Shown: positions 51,555 through 60,383 of the stretch, piece after piece
How positions within the stretch are numbered: position 1 is the stretch's first letter
How the letters are laid out: each line of letters begins with the position of its first letter
Translations under genes and position numbers: made by a program
Notes under the pieces: model-generated
Database searches by the model: none
The model's input: only the letters and a program-made list of their open reading frames with translations
What the model was told of the DNA's origin: nothing
Assembly: GCF_026642255.1 (NCBI RefSeq)
Contig: NZ_CP113264.1
Span: 434,001 to 498,000, forward strand
From: Streptomonospora nanhaiensis
GTDB lineage: Bacteria; Actinomycetota; Actinomycetes; Streptosporangiales; Streptosporangiaceae
Length of the DNA: 64,000 bases
Direction of reading: 5' to 3'

Positions 51555-52250
51555 CTACTGCTGCTCGTAGCGGCGCAGCTCCTCCGCCAGCGCGTCCAGG
51601 AACCGGTCCACCTGAGCCGGGTCGTACCCCGGACGCGCCCGGGTGGTGGCGAACTGGACCCGCTCCACCTCCGCCGCCGTGAGGGTCGCGCGGTCCGGGA
51701 GCCCCTGCTGGAGCGCGTCGAGCGTGAACTCGGCGCGGTCCAGGAAGTCGTCGACCTCCTGCTCGTTGTAGCCCGTGGTCAACCGGGTGGTGGCGAACTG
51801 CTGCTCACGGATGTCCTCCGGCGTCATCCCGAACCTGTGCGGCGGCCCCGCGGGGCCGGTCCGGCCGGGAGGCGTGTGGCGCCGGCCCTCCGGCGGGTCC
51901 TGCCGTTCGGCCGCACCGGCCCGGGAGGCCCCCGGCCGGGGCGGCAGCGGAGGGGTGGTCCGGTCGCCGAACCGGCCGAGGCCGCGTCCGGCGAGGTCGG
52001 CGACCACGACGTCGAGGAAGTCGTCGACCTCGTCCTCGCGGTACCCCGGGCTCAGCCTCGTGGTGCGGAACCGTGAGTTGCGCACCTCGTCGGCCGTGAT
52101 GAGCGGGCCCGTGCGCGGCCCGCCCTCCAGGGCGACGAGAGTCGCCTCGATCCGGTCGAGGAGCGCGTCGACGTCCTCCTCGTTGTAGCCCGGGCGCAGA
52201 CGCACCGTGTGGAACTTCTTTTCGCGGATGTCCGCCGGTGTCAGAGGCAT
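51555..52250 (-). CDS. Protein with four DivIVA N-terminal motifs
   Basis: A 231-aa protein. The motif TPxDIRExxFxTxRLxxGYxExEVDxFLD occurs four times: near 4-32 (LTPADIREKKFHTVRLRPGY), 50-80 (ITADEVRNSRFRTTRLSPGY), 140-170 (MTPEDIREQQFATTRLTTGY) and 190-220 (LTAAEVERVQFATTRARPGY). These are the membrane-curvature-binding heads of DivIVA/Wag31, but the long coiled coils that normally follow are missing. A Pro/Arg linker separates repeats 2 and 3. The protein may cluster at poles or septa. ATG 52259 is an alternative start. Confidence 0.82.
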   Translation of the reverse strand: MPLTPADIREKKFHTVRLRPGYNEEDVDALLDRIEATLVALEGGPRTGPLITADEVRNSRFRTTRLSPGYREDEVDDFLDVVVADLAGRGLGRFGDRTTPPLPPRPGASRAGAAERQDPPEGRRHTPPGRTGPAGPPHRFGMTPEDIREQQFATTRLTTGYNEQEVDDFLDRAEFTLDALQQGLPDRATLTAAEVERVQFATTRARPGYDPAQVDRFLDALAEELRRYEQQ

Positions 52251-52287
52251 GGTCCCCATTGTGCAGTTCAGGAGGTTCTCGTGGCGG

Positions 52288-52584
52288 TCATCCCCGGCCC
52301 GCGCGTGATTCCGCGTCCGAGGGCGGATTCGACGAGACTGGCGAGGACCTCCCGTACCCGTCCGCGGCCGTACCCGCACAGGGCCGGGGCCGGTCCTCGG
52401 CGCCGATCGGCGCCGGCCGCCGGTCCCCGGGCGGGCCGGGGAAGGGGGCGCCCGCGTGGGGCGCGGCCACCGCGAAGGACGCCCGGCCGAGGACGTCCTC
52501 GGCCCGGGCGCGGTGGAAGCCGCGCAGGACCGCGCCGGGGGCCGGGGCCTCCGGCAGGCCCTGCGCGGGGCGGGGGGAGGTCAT
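52288..52584 (-). CDS. Possible small hypothetical protein
   Basis: A 98-aa frame from ATG 52584. The first 65 codons have excellent GC-third-position bias (GAVLRGFHRARAEDVLGRAS), while the last 30 do not. There the +1 frame becomes better (GRVREVLASLVESALGRG), which suggests a frameshift near 52385 or a spurious call. A CATAAT -10-like box lies close before the ATG. No homology is recognised. Confidence 0.3.
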   Translation of the reverse strand: MTSPRPAQGLPEAPAPGAVLRGFHRARAEDVLGRASFAVAAPHAGAPFPGPPGDRRPAPIGAEDRPRPCAGTAADGYGRSSPVSSNPPSDAESRAGRG

Positions 52585-52664
52585 GCACGCATTATGCCGA
52601 GGCGGGGCGGCCCCCGCCATACGAACGGGCGGTCTTGGCCGGGTGCGGACGTTCCGGCCGGTCC

Positions 52665-53564
52665 TCAGCTCCGCATGAGGTAGGCGGCCATCCCCTGGGC
52701 GATGGAGTCCGCGGCGCGCTCGCGCCACGCGGGGTCGGACAGGAGTTCGGCGTCCTCGGGGTTGCGCATGTTGCCCGCCTCCAGGAACACCTTGGGCACC
52801 GTGGACATGTTCAGCCCGCCCAGGTCGGTGCGCTCGTCCAGGCCCTCGTCGGCGAGGTAGTCGGCGTAGGGGATGTCGCTCCCCTCCAGGTACGCGCGGC
52901 GGACGTCCTCGGCGAGCAGCCGGGAGGGCTCCACGATCTCCTCGGTGAAGCCGTCCACCTCGCCGGGCATGATCACGTGGAACCCGCGACCGGACTCGGG
53001 CCCGCCGTCGGCGTGGATGGACAGGGCCGCGTCGGCCTCCGCCTCGTTGCCGATCCCGGCGCGCTCGTCGATGCACGGACCGACGCCCTCGTCGTCCTCC
53101 CGGGTGAGGAGGACGGTGGCGCCGTCGGCCTCCAGACGCTCCTTGACCAGGAGGGAGAGCTCCCAGTTGAACTCGTGCTCCGGGTAGCCGTCCCCGGTCT
53201 CGGCGCCGACGGTGTCGCAGGCCTTCTCCGCGGGGCCGGCGGGGACGAGCGCGTTGATCTCGCTCGGCGCGGAGGCGTTGCCGCCGTTGTGGCCCGGGTC
53301 GATGACGACGACGCGTGTGCCGAGGGGGCCCTCGCCGACGGGGCCGTCGTCGGGCGCGTCGTCCCCGGGTGCGGCGTCGCGGTCGCCGTCGGGGGCGTCG
53401 CCGCCGTCCTGCGGCCCGGGGAGGGGAGGCGCCGCCGTGGGGTCGCCGCCGGAGGCCCCTCCGGGCGAGGCCGAGCAGGCGGCGGTGAGGAGGAGGGCGA
53501 GGGACGCCAGAGACAGGGCGCGGGTGGCGCGGCTCCGGGGCCCTGGCGGTGCGGAGACGGGCAT
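52665..53564 (-). CDS. N-acetylmuramoyl-L-alanine amidase lipoprotein (Amidase_3)
   Basis: A 299-aa protein with lipobox LTAAC, then an acidic linker (30-80). The catalytic domain has DPGHNGG (zinc His), the zinc Glu in FNWELS, SIHADGG (second His) and the catalytic Glu in VFLEAGNMRNPEDAELL. It cleaves the amide bond between MurNAc and the stem peptide. The CDTVGAETGDGYPEHEFN segment with an extra Cys resembles Rv3717-type secreted amidases. ATG 53570 is a slightly longer start. Probably anchored on the outer face of the cytoplasmic membrane. Confidence 0.9.
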   Translation of the reverse strand: MPVSAPPGPRSRATRALSLASLALLLTAACSASPGGASGGDPTAAPPLPGPQDGGDAPDGDRDAAPGDDAPDDGPVGEGPLGTRVVVIDPGHNGGNASAPSEINALVPAGPAEKACDTVGAETGDGYPEHEFNWELSLLVKERLEADGATVLLTREDDEGVGPCIDERAGIGNEAEADAALSIHADGGPESGRGFHVIMPGEVDGFTEEIVEPSRLLAEDVRRAYLEGSDIPYADYLADEGLDERTDLGGLNMSTVPKVFLEAGNMRNPEDAELLSDPAWRERAADSIAQGMAAYLMRS

Positions 53565-54107
53565 GCCCACAACCTAGTCGCTCGCGGTACCCGGGGCATA
53601 CCGACTCATATCCCGACGAAAGGTGTTCGGCAGGGGAGAGGGGCCCGACAAAAGGGGATGTGTCGCCCGTCGCCGCGGAGGCGCCCGGGGGTGTGCCGCG
53701 CCTCGCGGAACGCCCTTCACGGGGTGCGCCTTTTCTTGTAGGACGCCCGTTCCCGGGCGAGGTTTACACCGTTCGGGAAAAAACCCTGAAGAGAATGAAT
53801 CCATTGCTCAGAGTGACGCCCTTCTTCATCGTGATCTGTTCGTGATGGGATCTCGGCTGATTCTCCTGTTTCGTCCGATGTAAGGTTCGAGTGAGGAAAC
53901 GGGAAGTCATTCCGACTCGGTTCCGCCGACCCACCGTTCTGTGGCCGCGACCGCGTTTTCCCCGTTTCCGCAGGCAGAGGGCTTCTGTGTGCCCACTGCC
54001 ATCCCCCATCCGACCCTGGTTCGTGTTCCGCGCCCCCGAAATCCCGCTGTCGGCGGTTGTGCGCGCATCCAGGCCGGTCCGAGAAGTCTCGGACTGTGGT
54101 GATCCGA
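53565..54107 (+). other. Intergenic promoter region, AT-richer
   Basis: A 543-bp gap between the amidase gene and the first sortase substrate. GC falls around 53740-53900. Small open frames lack codon bias. The promoter for the sortase-substrate gene is probably between 53840 and 54080. I saw no operator palindrome. Confidence 0.4.
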
Positions 54108-55331
54108 ATGAGGATTGACTTGAAGAACACTCGCGTGACCGCGCGCCGCATTCTCCAGGGCGGCGCCGCTTTCGCGGCGCTCGGCGCGCTCGGCGTCGCC
54201 ACGGCCCTCCCCGCCGCCGCCGACACCCAGACCGTGGGCTGGGCCCACGCCAACGTCGCCGACGGGTACGGCATCGCGGAGACCTACATCACCCCGCAGG
54301 GCGAGTCGAACAGCGACTCCAGCGGCTTCTCCGGCGCCCTCGACGAGTACTTCAGCATCGAGGCCTCCACCTCGGCCTCGGTCGACGGCAACGGCGCCAC
54401 CGCCACCACCACGGTGGCGAGCGCCACCATCCGGCTCACCGCCTCCGACGTCGAGGAGATCATCGCGGGGGCGGAGGACGAGGAGGCCGACGACGAGGAG
54501 TCGGACGCGGACGACGACCCCACCGCCACCCCCTCGGAGGAGCCCGGGGACGACGAGTCCACCGCTCCGGGTGAGGGCGAGGGCGACGGGGACGCGGGGA
54601 CACCTCCGGCCGAGCCCACGGACCCGCCCGCGGAAACCCCCGAGGCCCCTGAAGTCCCTGAGGTCCCTGAGACCCCCGCCGCCGACGGCGGCGAGGTGTC
54701 CGGCGAGGAGGCCGCGGCCCCGCTCGTCGAGCTGGACGCCGACGACATCGAGCTCTCCTCCGCGGACGACGAGATCGTCCTGTCCGCCACGATCTCCGGC
54801 GCGAGCGTCACCACGACCCAGGCGTGGGACGGCTCCGTCTCCCACTCGGTCGTCCCGGGCGCCGTCTCCTACGAGGTGAACGAGCTCGACGCCGTGGTCG
54901 GCGACCCGTACCAGGACCAGGGCACCTACACCTCGGACGACGCGGGCTTCGACTGGGACGACGCCTACACCGCGCTGCTCGTGGACATCAGCGTCCCCGG
55001 TCAGCCCGAGGTCGGTACCTACGCCCTGGGCGTCACCTACGCCAGCGTCGGCGTGACGGCCGACGACGCGGGCAACGGCGGCGGCGACGGTGACGGCGGC
55101 AGCGGTGACGGTGGCGGTGACGACAAGAACCCGCCGTCCCGCGACGCAGAGGACCAGCCGAAGCCGAAGCCGGAGCCGAAGCCGACCGAGGCCCTGGCCA
55201 CGACCGGCAGCCCCCTCGCCGGGCTGATCGCGGCCGGCGCCGCGATCGCCGCCGGCGGCGGCGCGGCCGCGTACTTCGCGCGCCGCAGGAAGAGCGCTGC
55301 CGACTCCGCCGCCGAGAGCAGCGAGGGCTAG
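54108..55331 (+). CDS. Sortase-anchored surface protein (LATTG), paralogue 1
   Basis: A 407-aa secreted protein. The signal peptide ends at LPAAADTQ (near 37). A beta-rich domain contains VADGYGIAET and ATATTTVASATIRLTASDV. A long acidic Pro/Glu/Asp stalk (120-205), a second beta-rich segment and a Lys-Pro repeat (KPKPEPKP) follow. The C terminus is LATTGS, a membrane helix (LAGLIAAGAAIAAGGGAAAY) and RRRK, a class E sortase signal. It is covalently attached to the cell wall. Function unknown. A related gene follows in tandem. Confidence 0.88.
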   Translation: MRIDLKNTRVTARRILQGGAAFAALGALGVATALPAAADTQTVGWAHANVADGYGIAETYITPQGESNSDSSGFSGALDEYFSIEASTSASVDGNGATATTTVASATIRLTASDVEEIIAGAEDEEADDEESDADDDPTATPSEEPGDDESTAPGEGEGDGDAGTPPAEPTDPPAETPEAPEVPEVPETPAADGGEVSGEEAAAPLVELDADDIELSSADDEIVLSATISGASVTTTQAWDGSVSHSVVPGAVSYEVNELDAVVGDPYQDQGTYTSDDAGFDWDDAYTALLVDISVPGQPEVGTYALGVTYASVGVTADDAGNGGGDGDGGSGDGGGDDKNPPSRDAEDQPKPKPEPKPTEALATTGSPLAGLIAAGAAIAAGGGAAAYFARRRKSAADSAAESSEG

Positions 55332-55360
55332 CCGTAGCGGCGGTCGGCACCGGACCGACC

Positions 55361-55390
55361 GGGCCCCGGGGGACGCGTCCCCCGGGGCCC
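55361..55390 (+). terminator. Perfect GC hairpin after paralogue 1
   Basis: A perfect 30-bp palindrome centred on ACGCGT starts 30 bp after the stop. It separates the two surface-protein genes, so they are transcribed separately. Confidence 0.75.
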
Positions 55391-55734
55391 TTCCGTGTGC
55401 CCGGCCCGCTTGCGCCCGGCGCCCGGAAGGGCTGCGGTCCGGGGACCACCGCCCCGGAACTTCCCCGACATCTGTTCCGTTATCTGAGGGTTAATAAATA
55501 TTTGTCGGCTGATAGTCGAACGTAGGACGGTTTCCGTTTTGTGATCCAGCGGTTAGGCTCGCCCTACGGGCGCGCCGCGCGTCGGAGTTCCTTCCCGGGG
55601 TGGGAAGGCCCCCCTATCGCCGCCCCGCACCGAGGCCGGACCGGCCCTGACCGCCCCGGCGATCCTGAGGACCGCTCCCGGCGCAGGCCGGCCCGCGCGG
55701 CCGGACATCCCCCAGATACAACAGGAGTGTTGTG
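55391..55734 (+). promoter_or_regulatory. Promoter region of the second sortase substrate
   Basis: A 344-bp gap. The AT-rich stretch 55470-55545 (TTATCTGAGGGTTAATAAATA) is the probable promoter zone, leaving a leader of over 150 bases. No gene is seen. AGGAG at 55723-55727 serves the GTG at 55735. Confidence 0.4.
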
Positions 55735-56964
55735 GTGACTCCCGCCAAGCCGATCGCACGCCGACTCGTCGGCGCAGGCGTCCTGTTCGCCGCGCTCGGC
55801 GCCATCGGCCCCGCCTCCGTCCTCACCTCGACCGCCTCCGCCTCGACGACCCCCATGGTCTGGGGCAACGCCCAGGCGTGGGTCGCCGACGGCGACGTCG
55901 TCACCGGGTACTCGACCGCCGTCAGCTTCGGCGGCGAGACCGAGGCCAGCGCCGACACCGACGACCTCTTCGGCCCGATGGCGGACTACGTGGAGATCGA
56001 CGGGGAGAGCCACACGCTCGTCGACGGCGAGGGCGCCCTCGCCGCGGCCACCGTCGACACCGCCACCTTCCGGATGGACGTCGCCGACCTCGCCGCCCAC
56101 GGGATGGTCGACGTGCCGCCGGACGTGGAGCTGTCCGAGCCCTCCGGCGAGCCGCAGGAGGAGCCGACGGGGGAGGGCACGCCCTTCCAGGACGAGCCCA
56201 GCCCCGGGGCCACGGGCGGGGAGGGGGAGCCGGGTGCGGCCGAGGAGGAGGGCGGACGGCTCCCGGAGCCCGAGAAGAGCCCGCAGACGCCCGGTGAGGG
56301 GCACAGGGAGACACCGGAGCAGTCCCCGAGCGAGGAGGACGAGCTGCTCGTCCTGGACGAGACCAACTCCGGCACCGTCGCCGCCGACGGCAACGCCGTG
56401 GAGTTCACCCTCGCCGACGCGTCCAGCTCGGCGAGCGCCGGATACGGGGGAGTGACCGAGGCGACCTTCGAGCACGGCCGCCTGACCGCGTTCGGCGTCC
56501 CGGTGGGGCCCGTGGGCGCGGACGGGGTCGTCGTGGAGGACGTCGTCGAACTCTTCGACGAGAGCGGCGACGTGGCCCTGGAAGTCCCCGTCAGCGTGCG
56601 CTTCGTGGTCAACGAGGCGACCTTCGAGGACGAGGACGCCGAGTGGGACGGCAAGGGCATCCGCAGCTGGATGACCGTGTGGGTCCAGGTGGGGGACCCC
56701 GAGGAGGAGAAGGAGTTCGCCGTGGACTTCGCGGACTCGTGGGCGCTCGGCTCCACCTACGCCGCGAGCGCACCGCCCGTGCCCGGGGACAAGGGCGAGG
56801 CCGCCGAGGAGGAGGCCGCGAGGCCGGACAACCGCCTGGCGACCACGGGCGGGTCCCTGGCCGGGCTGATCACGGCCGCCGTGGTGGCGGTGGGCGGCGG
56901 CGCCGCCGCGACCTTCCTCGCACGCAAGCGCACGACCGCCATGGACGACCGGATCGGGGACTGA
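55735..56964 (+). CDS. Sortase-anchored surface protein (LATTG), paralogue 2
   Basis: A 409-aa secreted protein with a signal peptide to about residue 38 (TSTASAS). Its N domain (WVADGDVVTGYSTAVSF, LVDGEGALAAATVDTATFRMDVADL) aligns with the same region of the upstream paralogue. An acidic stalk of Pro/Glu follows, then a second domain containing SVRFVVNEATFEDEDAEWDG. It ends in LATTGGSLAG, a membrane helix and basic residues, a class E sortase signal. GTG 55735 is preferred (7 bp from AGGAG) over 55732. No sortase gene is in the window. Confidence 0.88.
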   Translation: MTPAKPIARRLVGAGVLFAALGAIGPASVLTSTASASTTPMVWGNAQAWVADGDVVTGYSTAVSFGGETEASADTDDLFGPMADYVEIDGESHTLVDGEGALAAATVDTATFRMDVADLAAHGMVDVPPDVELSEPSGEPQEEPTGEGTPFQDEPSPGATGGEGEPGAAEEEGGRLPEPEKSPQTPGEGHRETPEQSPSEEDELLVLDETNSGTVAADGNAVEFTLADASSSASAGYGGVTEATFEHGRLTAFGVPVGPVGADGVVVEDVVELFDESGDVALEVPVSVRFVVNEATFEDEDAEWDGKGIRSWMTVWVQVGDPEEEKEFAVDFADSWALGSTYAASAPPVPGDKGEAAEEEAARPDNRLATTGGSLAGLITAAVVAVGGGAAATFLARKRTTAMDDRIGD

Positions 56965-57144
56965 CCGCCGCCGTCCGCGTCCGGCCCCGCTCCCCGGGGG
57001 GCGGGGCCGGACGCGTGTCGGGCGGCTCTCCCGGCCACAGCCTCCGCGCAACGAATCCATAACTCCCGCGTGCCCGGCCCCACCTGGGGCGGAGTCCGCC
57101 GGGTCTCGTCCGGGGCTTCTCGTCCGCCCAGGTCAGGGGCGAAT

Positions 57145-57161
57145 GTGAACAGCATGTTCAC
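57145..57161 (+). promoter_or_regulatory. Palindrome GTGAAC-AGCAT-GTTCAC before NmrA-like gene
   Basis: A perfect 6-bp inverted repeat with 5-bp spacer lies 100 bp before the oxidoreductase start. This looks like a repressor site, but no regulator gene is beside it. Confidence 0.5.
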
Positions 57162-57261
57162 GTTTGCCCAGCCCCCGCGGAGGCGGATAGAACGGGTCGG
57201 CCGCACGGGCCGTCTCCGGTCCGACCGGGACCCGGGCGGCACGTCGACCGAGGGGGAAGCG

Positions 57262-58134
57262 ATGACCGTGCTGGTGACCGGCGCGACGGGGAACGTGGGC
57301 AGGCTCGTCGTCCGGCGGCTGCACGACGAGGGCGTGCGGGTCCGGGCGATGACCAGGAACTCCCGGCGCCCGGACCTGCCCGCAGGGGTCGAGGCCGTCC
57401 GCGGCGACCTCGCCTCCCCCGACACCCTCTCCGAGGCCCTGCGCGGCGTCGACCGGCTCTACCTCTTCCCGGTCCCCGAAACCGCCTCCGAGGTTGTGGG
57501 GCGTGCGGTGGAGGCCGGGGTGCGCCGTATCGTCACCCTCTCCTCGGGCGCCGTCACGGGCGGGTACGACACCGACTTCCACCTACCCGTCGAACAGGCC
57601 GTGGAGCGCTCGGGGGCCGAGTGGACGCACGTCCGCCCCGGAGAGTTCGCGCTCAACAAGCTGTGGCTCTGGGGACCCTCCATCCGCGCCGGGAGCGTCG
57701 TCCGCGACCCCGCCCCGGAGGCGGCCTGGTACCCGACGCACGAGGCCGACATCGCCGACGTCGCCGTGGCGGCCCTCACCGGGGAGGGGCACGCCGGCAC
57801 CGCGCACACCTTCGGCGGGCCCGAGCTGATCAGCCACCGGGAGCAGGTCGGGGCGATCTCCCGGGCCCTGGGGCGCGCGATCCGCTTCGAGGTGGTCACC
57901 CCGGAGGAGGCGCGCGGGCACTACCGCGCGCAGGGCGGGTTCGCGGCCGACAACGCCGACATGCTGCTCGGGTTCACGGACTACTCCGGGGACGGGACCG
58001 ATCCCGGCGCCTGGGTTGACGCGGTCGGGGAGGCCGCGGCGGCGGCCGCGCCCGCCACGGCGGGCGAGGTGACCGGGCGGCCCGCACGGACCTTCGCGGA
58101 GTGGGCACGGGACCACGCCGACGACTTCCGCTGA
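57262..58134 (+). CDS. NmrA-like NAD(P)-binding oxidoreductase
   Basis: A 290-aa atypical short-chain dehydrogenase. The dinucleotide motif is VTGATGNVGRLV. VRPGEFALNKLWLWGPSIR and AHTFGGPELISHREQVGAISRALGR match NmrA/QorB-type quinone-reductase or redox-sensor proteins. The Tyr-x-x-x-Lys pair of classical SDRs is not evident, as usual in this group. ATG 57262 with GAGGGGG upstream. Probably controlled through the palindrome 100 bp upstream. Confidence 0.88.
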   Translation: MTVLVTGATGNVGRLVVRRLHDEGVRVRAMTRNSRRPDLPAGVEAVRGDLASPDTLSEALRGVDRLYLFPVPETASEVVGRAVEAGVRRIVTLSSGAVTGGYDTDFHLPVEQAVERSGAEWTHVRPGEFALNKLWLWGPSIRAGSVVRDPAPEAAWYPTHEADIADVAVAALTGEGHAGTAHTFGGPELISHREQVGAISRALGRAIRFEVVTPEEARGHYRAQGGFAADNADMLLGFTDYSGDGTDPGAWVDAVGEAAAAAAPATAGEVTGRPARTFAEWARDHADDFR

Positions 58135-58622
58135 GCGGCGGTAGGCCGGCCGTACCCGTGCCGGTGCGCTGTCGTGACCGACCCCCTGCCGGAAGGCCCC
58201 CGCGGGAACGGGTCCGTGCGGGGCGGGACCGGGTCGGGGGCACGCGGTACCGCTGCGGACCGTGTCGGGGCAGCACGGTGCCGCCGGGCCCCGCGGGCCC
58301 CTGTCATCGGGACCCCCTGTCATCGGGCCCTGTCATACAAGCCGACACCGCCTGCTCCTGCACCGCCAGGCCCGTCCACAGCCTGTGGACGACTCTCGTC
58401 CACCCGTCGGAGGAGCGGGACGGGCGTGCGCGGAGAGTGACGGTCCACGGGCGGCCCTCCCTTCCGCTCCCCGAGGAGGGCGGGGCGAGGGCGCGGCGGG
58501 CCGGGGGAACGCGGCGGGGCGGGCCCCCTTCTCGGGAGACCCGCCCTCGATTCGTGTCAGCCTTTGTCAGCAGCCGGAGTGAGTCCGGCCGTTCCCCCCG
58601 GAATCGGCACAGACCGGGGAGA
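58135..58622 (+). other. Intergenic region with short direct repeats
   Basis: A 488-bp gap convergent between the oxidoreductase and bldC. CTGTCAT occurs three times at 58301, 58317 and 58330, twice followed by CGGG. The rest is GC-rich with no gene or clear RNA. Confidence 0.4.
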
Positions 58623-58826
58623 TCACTCCGTACGCTGGCTGGGGATTCCGGCCAGCAGAGCGCGGACCTCAGTCTCGCGGTAGCGGCGGTGTCCGCCCAA
58701 GGTGCGGATCGAGGTCAGCTTGCCCGCCTTGGCCCAGCGTGTCACGGTCTTGGGGTCCACGCGGAACATGGTGGCAACCTCGGCGGGGGTCAACAGGGGC
58801 TCCGCCTCGGGCGTGCGAGTTGACAT
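58623..58826 (-). CDS. bldC: Developmental regulator BldC
   Basis: A 67-aa protein that is essentially a single MerR-type winged helix: LLTPAEVATMFRVDPKTVTRWAKAGKLTSIRTLGGHRRY, the BldC signature. BldC binds cooperatively to direct repeats and delays sporulation in Streptomyces. ATG 58826 follows AGGAGGAG. Gene order with the SCO4090-type gene, DUF3073 and purM matches Streptomyces, which supports orthology. A longer paralogue is at 28017-28343. Confidence 0.93.
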   Translation of the reverse strand: MSTRTPEAEPLLTPAEVATMFRVDPKTVTRWAKAGKLTSIRTLGGHRRYRETEVRALLAGIPSQRTE

Positions 58827-59531
58827 GTGTACGGCCTCTCCTCCTGGATCTGTGTGCCGATCCTTGAGCCTTAATCCTGGCACTTGGCCCGGATGTCCAA
58901 TATTTGCACTACGTCTATATTGGCATCACCCGAGGTGATTGTGCGACCACTCCAAGCAACTTTGCACGTGGGAGGCCAAAGAAAGCCGCCCGTGGCCGCG
59001 TCACGCTAAGTGATTCTAGCGACACGTTTAGTGGCATGTGGCGTATTCGGTCAAAACTTCGTTCTCCGGCCTCGTTTTTCTCTATCCGGAGTTCCCGAAG
59101 TGCTACGGAAGCCTGACCGAAACCCGCTCTCCGAGCTCGTGCTCGGGTGGTGCGGTCCCCGGCCGGTCGCCGTGCGGAGGGAAGTGGTGTGCGTCGGTGG
59201 AGGCGGGTCCCGCGGGGGTCGGCCGACGGGTCGGGCCGCGTGGATTCCCGGCGTGGCAAGGGTTTTCTGATTACTGAGAGTGCACTCAGTGATCGACTGG
59301 CTACAGTCTATGCCGATCCCTATCGGGCGTTATGCCCAGTTTCACCATGCTTGATGTCGTGCGCGGGCGACGCCGGATCTCGCACCGTTTTCACGTGCGA
59401 AAAAGCTTGCGGGGGGAGTGAGAAACCTGGTGTACCAGGTTGGCGTCCGGCGTGGCGCACCTGTGTTCGGCGCCTCGGATGACGACAGTGCACCCCCGGG
59501 TGTCCACGAAAGTGTGCACAACACATGACCC
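58827..59531 (-). promoter_or_regulatory. Long leader/promoter region upstream of bldC
   Basis: A 705-bp gap of lower GC without a believable gene. It contains the perfect inverted repeat AACCTGG-TGTA-CCAGGTT (59424-59441), whose core TGGTGTACCA looks like a GntR/HutC operator, and the palindrome GAGTGCACTC near 59279-59292. Both may control bldC or its neighbour. No -10/-35 pair is certain. Confidence 0.45.
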
Positions 59532-60383
59532 TCAGTTGGCGTGCTGGAGGGCGCGCACCGACTTCCAGCGCCGCGTGATCCGCTCCCTCAGCTCCAGCAC
59601 GCGCTCGGCGTCCCCCTTGGCCAGGGCCTCCACCGCCCCCGCGACCTCGGCGACCGACCGGTCCTCGCCCAGGTGGTCGTCGCTGAGCAGGTGGGGCAGG
59701 CCGCCGTAGTCCAGCTCCAGCAGCGAGTCGGGGTGGGCGGTCAGGGACAGCCAGTCCACCAGCTGCTCGGTGGAGGCCGACACGGCGTGCTCGCCGATGT
59801 ACTCCCGCAGCACCGCCGCGGTGTGCTCCAGCCGCCGTTTCGCCAGCGCCGTCCGCGTCAGGTACAGGAGCGTCCGGGTGGAGTTCGCCGACAGGACCAG
59901 GCACCGCTCCCGCTCCTCGAACGGGACGAACCACGGGACCGGGATGGTCCAGTTGCTCGACAGGATGCCCGGCCGCACCGTCCCGCCGGAGTCGCGCCAC
60001 TCCCGGTACCCGTCCTCCGCCCGCTCGGCCTCCGGCCCGGGCACGAACGCCTCGCTCAGGGCCACCGGCGTCGCGGCGCTGAACTCGGCGAAGGCCCGCC
60101 ACGACCGCAGCCGGGTCTGCCACGGGCAGACGTACAGGCGCTCGTCCACCCGGCGGAGGTAGGCGTCACGGCTCTCCTCCTCGGGCGCCACCACCGGAGG
60201 CGTGGTGATGAGGCGGTTCAGGCTCTCGGTGTGCTCCGCCGCGAGCGCGTTGACCCGCCGGGGCCTGCCGGGCGAGGTCGCGTAGGCTTCCCAGTACCTG
60301 CGGTCGCGCGGAGGGAAGGACTCGATCGGCTGGTAGACGCGGAGGTAGGCGGTGTAGGGCAGCACGATCGAATCGTGGCACAT
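59532..60383 (-). CDS. Conserved actinobacterial protein beside bldC (SCO4090-like)
   Basis: A 283-aa soluble protein. DSIVLPYTAYLRVYQPIESFPPRDRRYWE at the start and VPWFVPFEERERCLV in the middle are conserved in the protein encoded next to bldC in Streptomyces. There is no known domain or function. Its two-part helical C terminus (TEQLVDWLSLTAHPDSLLELDYGGLPHLL) is typical. I use ATG 60383; GTG 60404 overlaps the GGAGGTGAG ribosome-site-like sequence. It is divergent from the DUF3073 gene. Confidence 0.8.
   Translation of the reverse strand: MCHDSIVLPYTAYLRVYQPIESFPPRDRRYWEAYATSPGRPRRVNALAAEHTESLNRLITTPPVVAPEEESRDAYLRRVDERLYVCPWQTRLRSWRAFAEFSAATPVALSEAFVPGPEAERAEDGYREWRDSGGTVRPGILSSNWTIPVPWFVPFEERERCLVLSANSTRTLLYLTRTALAKRRLEHTAAVLREYIGEHAVSASTEQLVDWLSLTAHPDSLLELDYGGLPHLLSDDHLGEDRSVAEVAGAVEALAKGDAERVLELRERITRRWKSVRALQHAN

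Noticed and set aside
53907-54845. 312-codon antisense frame opposite the first sortase substrate
   Set aside because: It is a Gly/Val/Arg low-complexity product of the acidic-stalk codons and has no start signal.
58301-58336. CRISPR-like or regulatory repeat (CTGTCAT three times)
   Set aside because: The repeats are only 7-11 bases, unevenly spaced and few. They could be chance or minor slippage.
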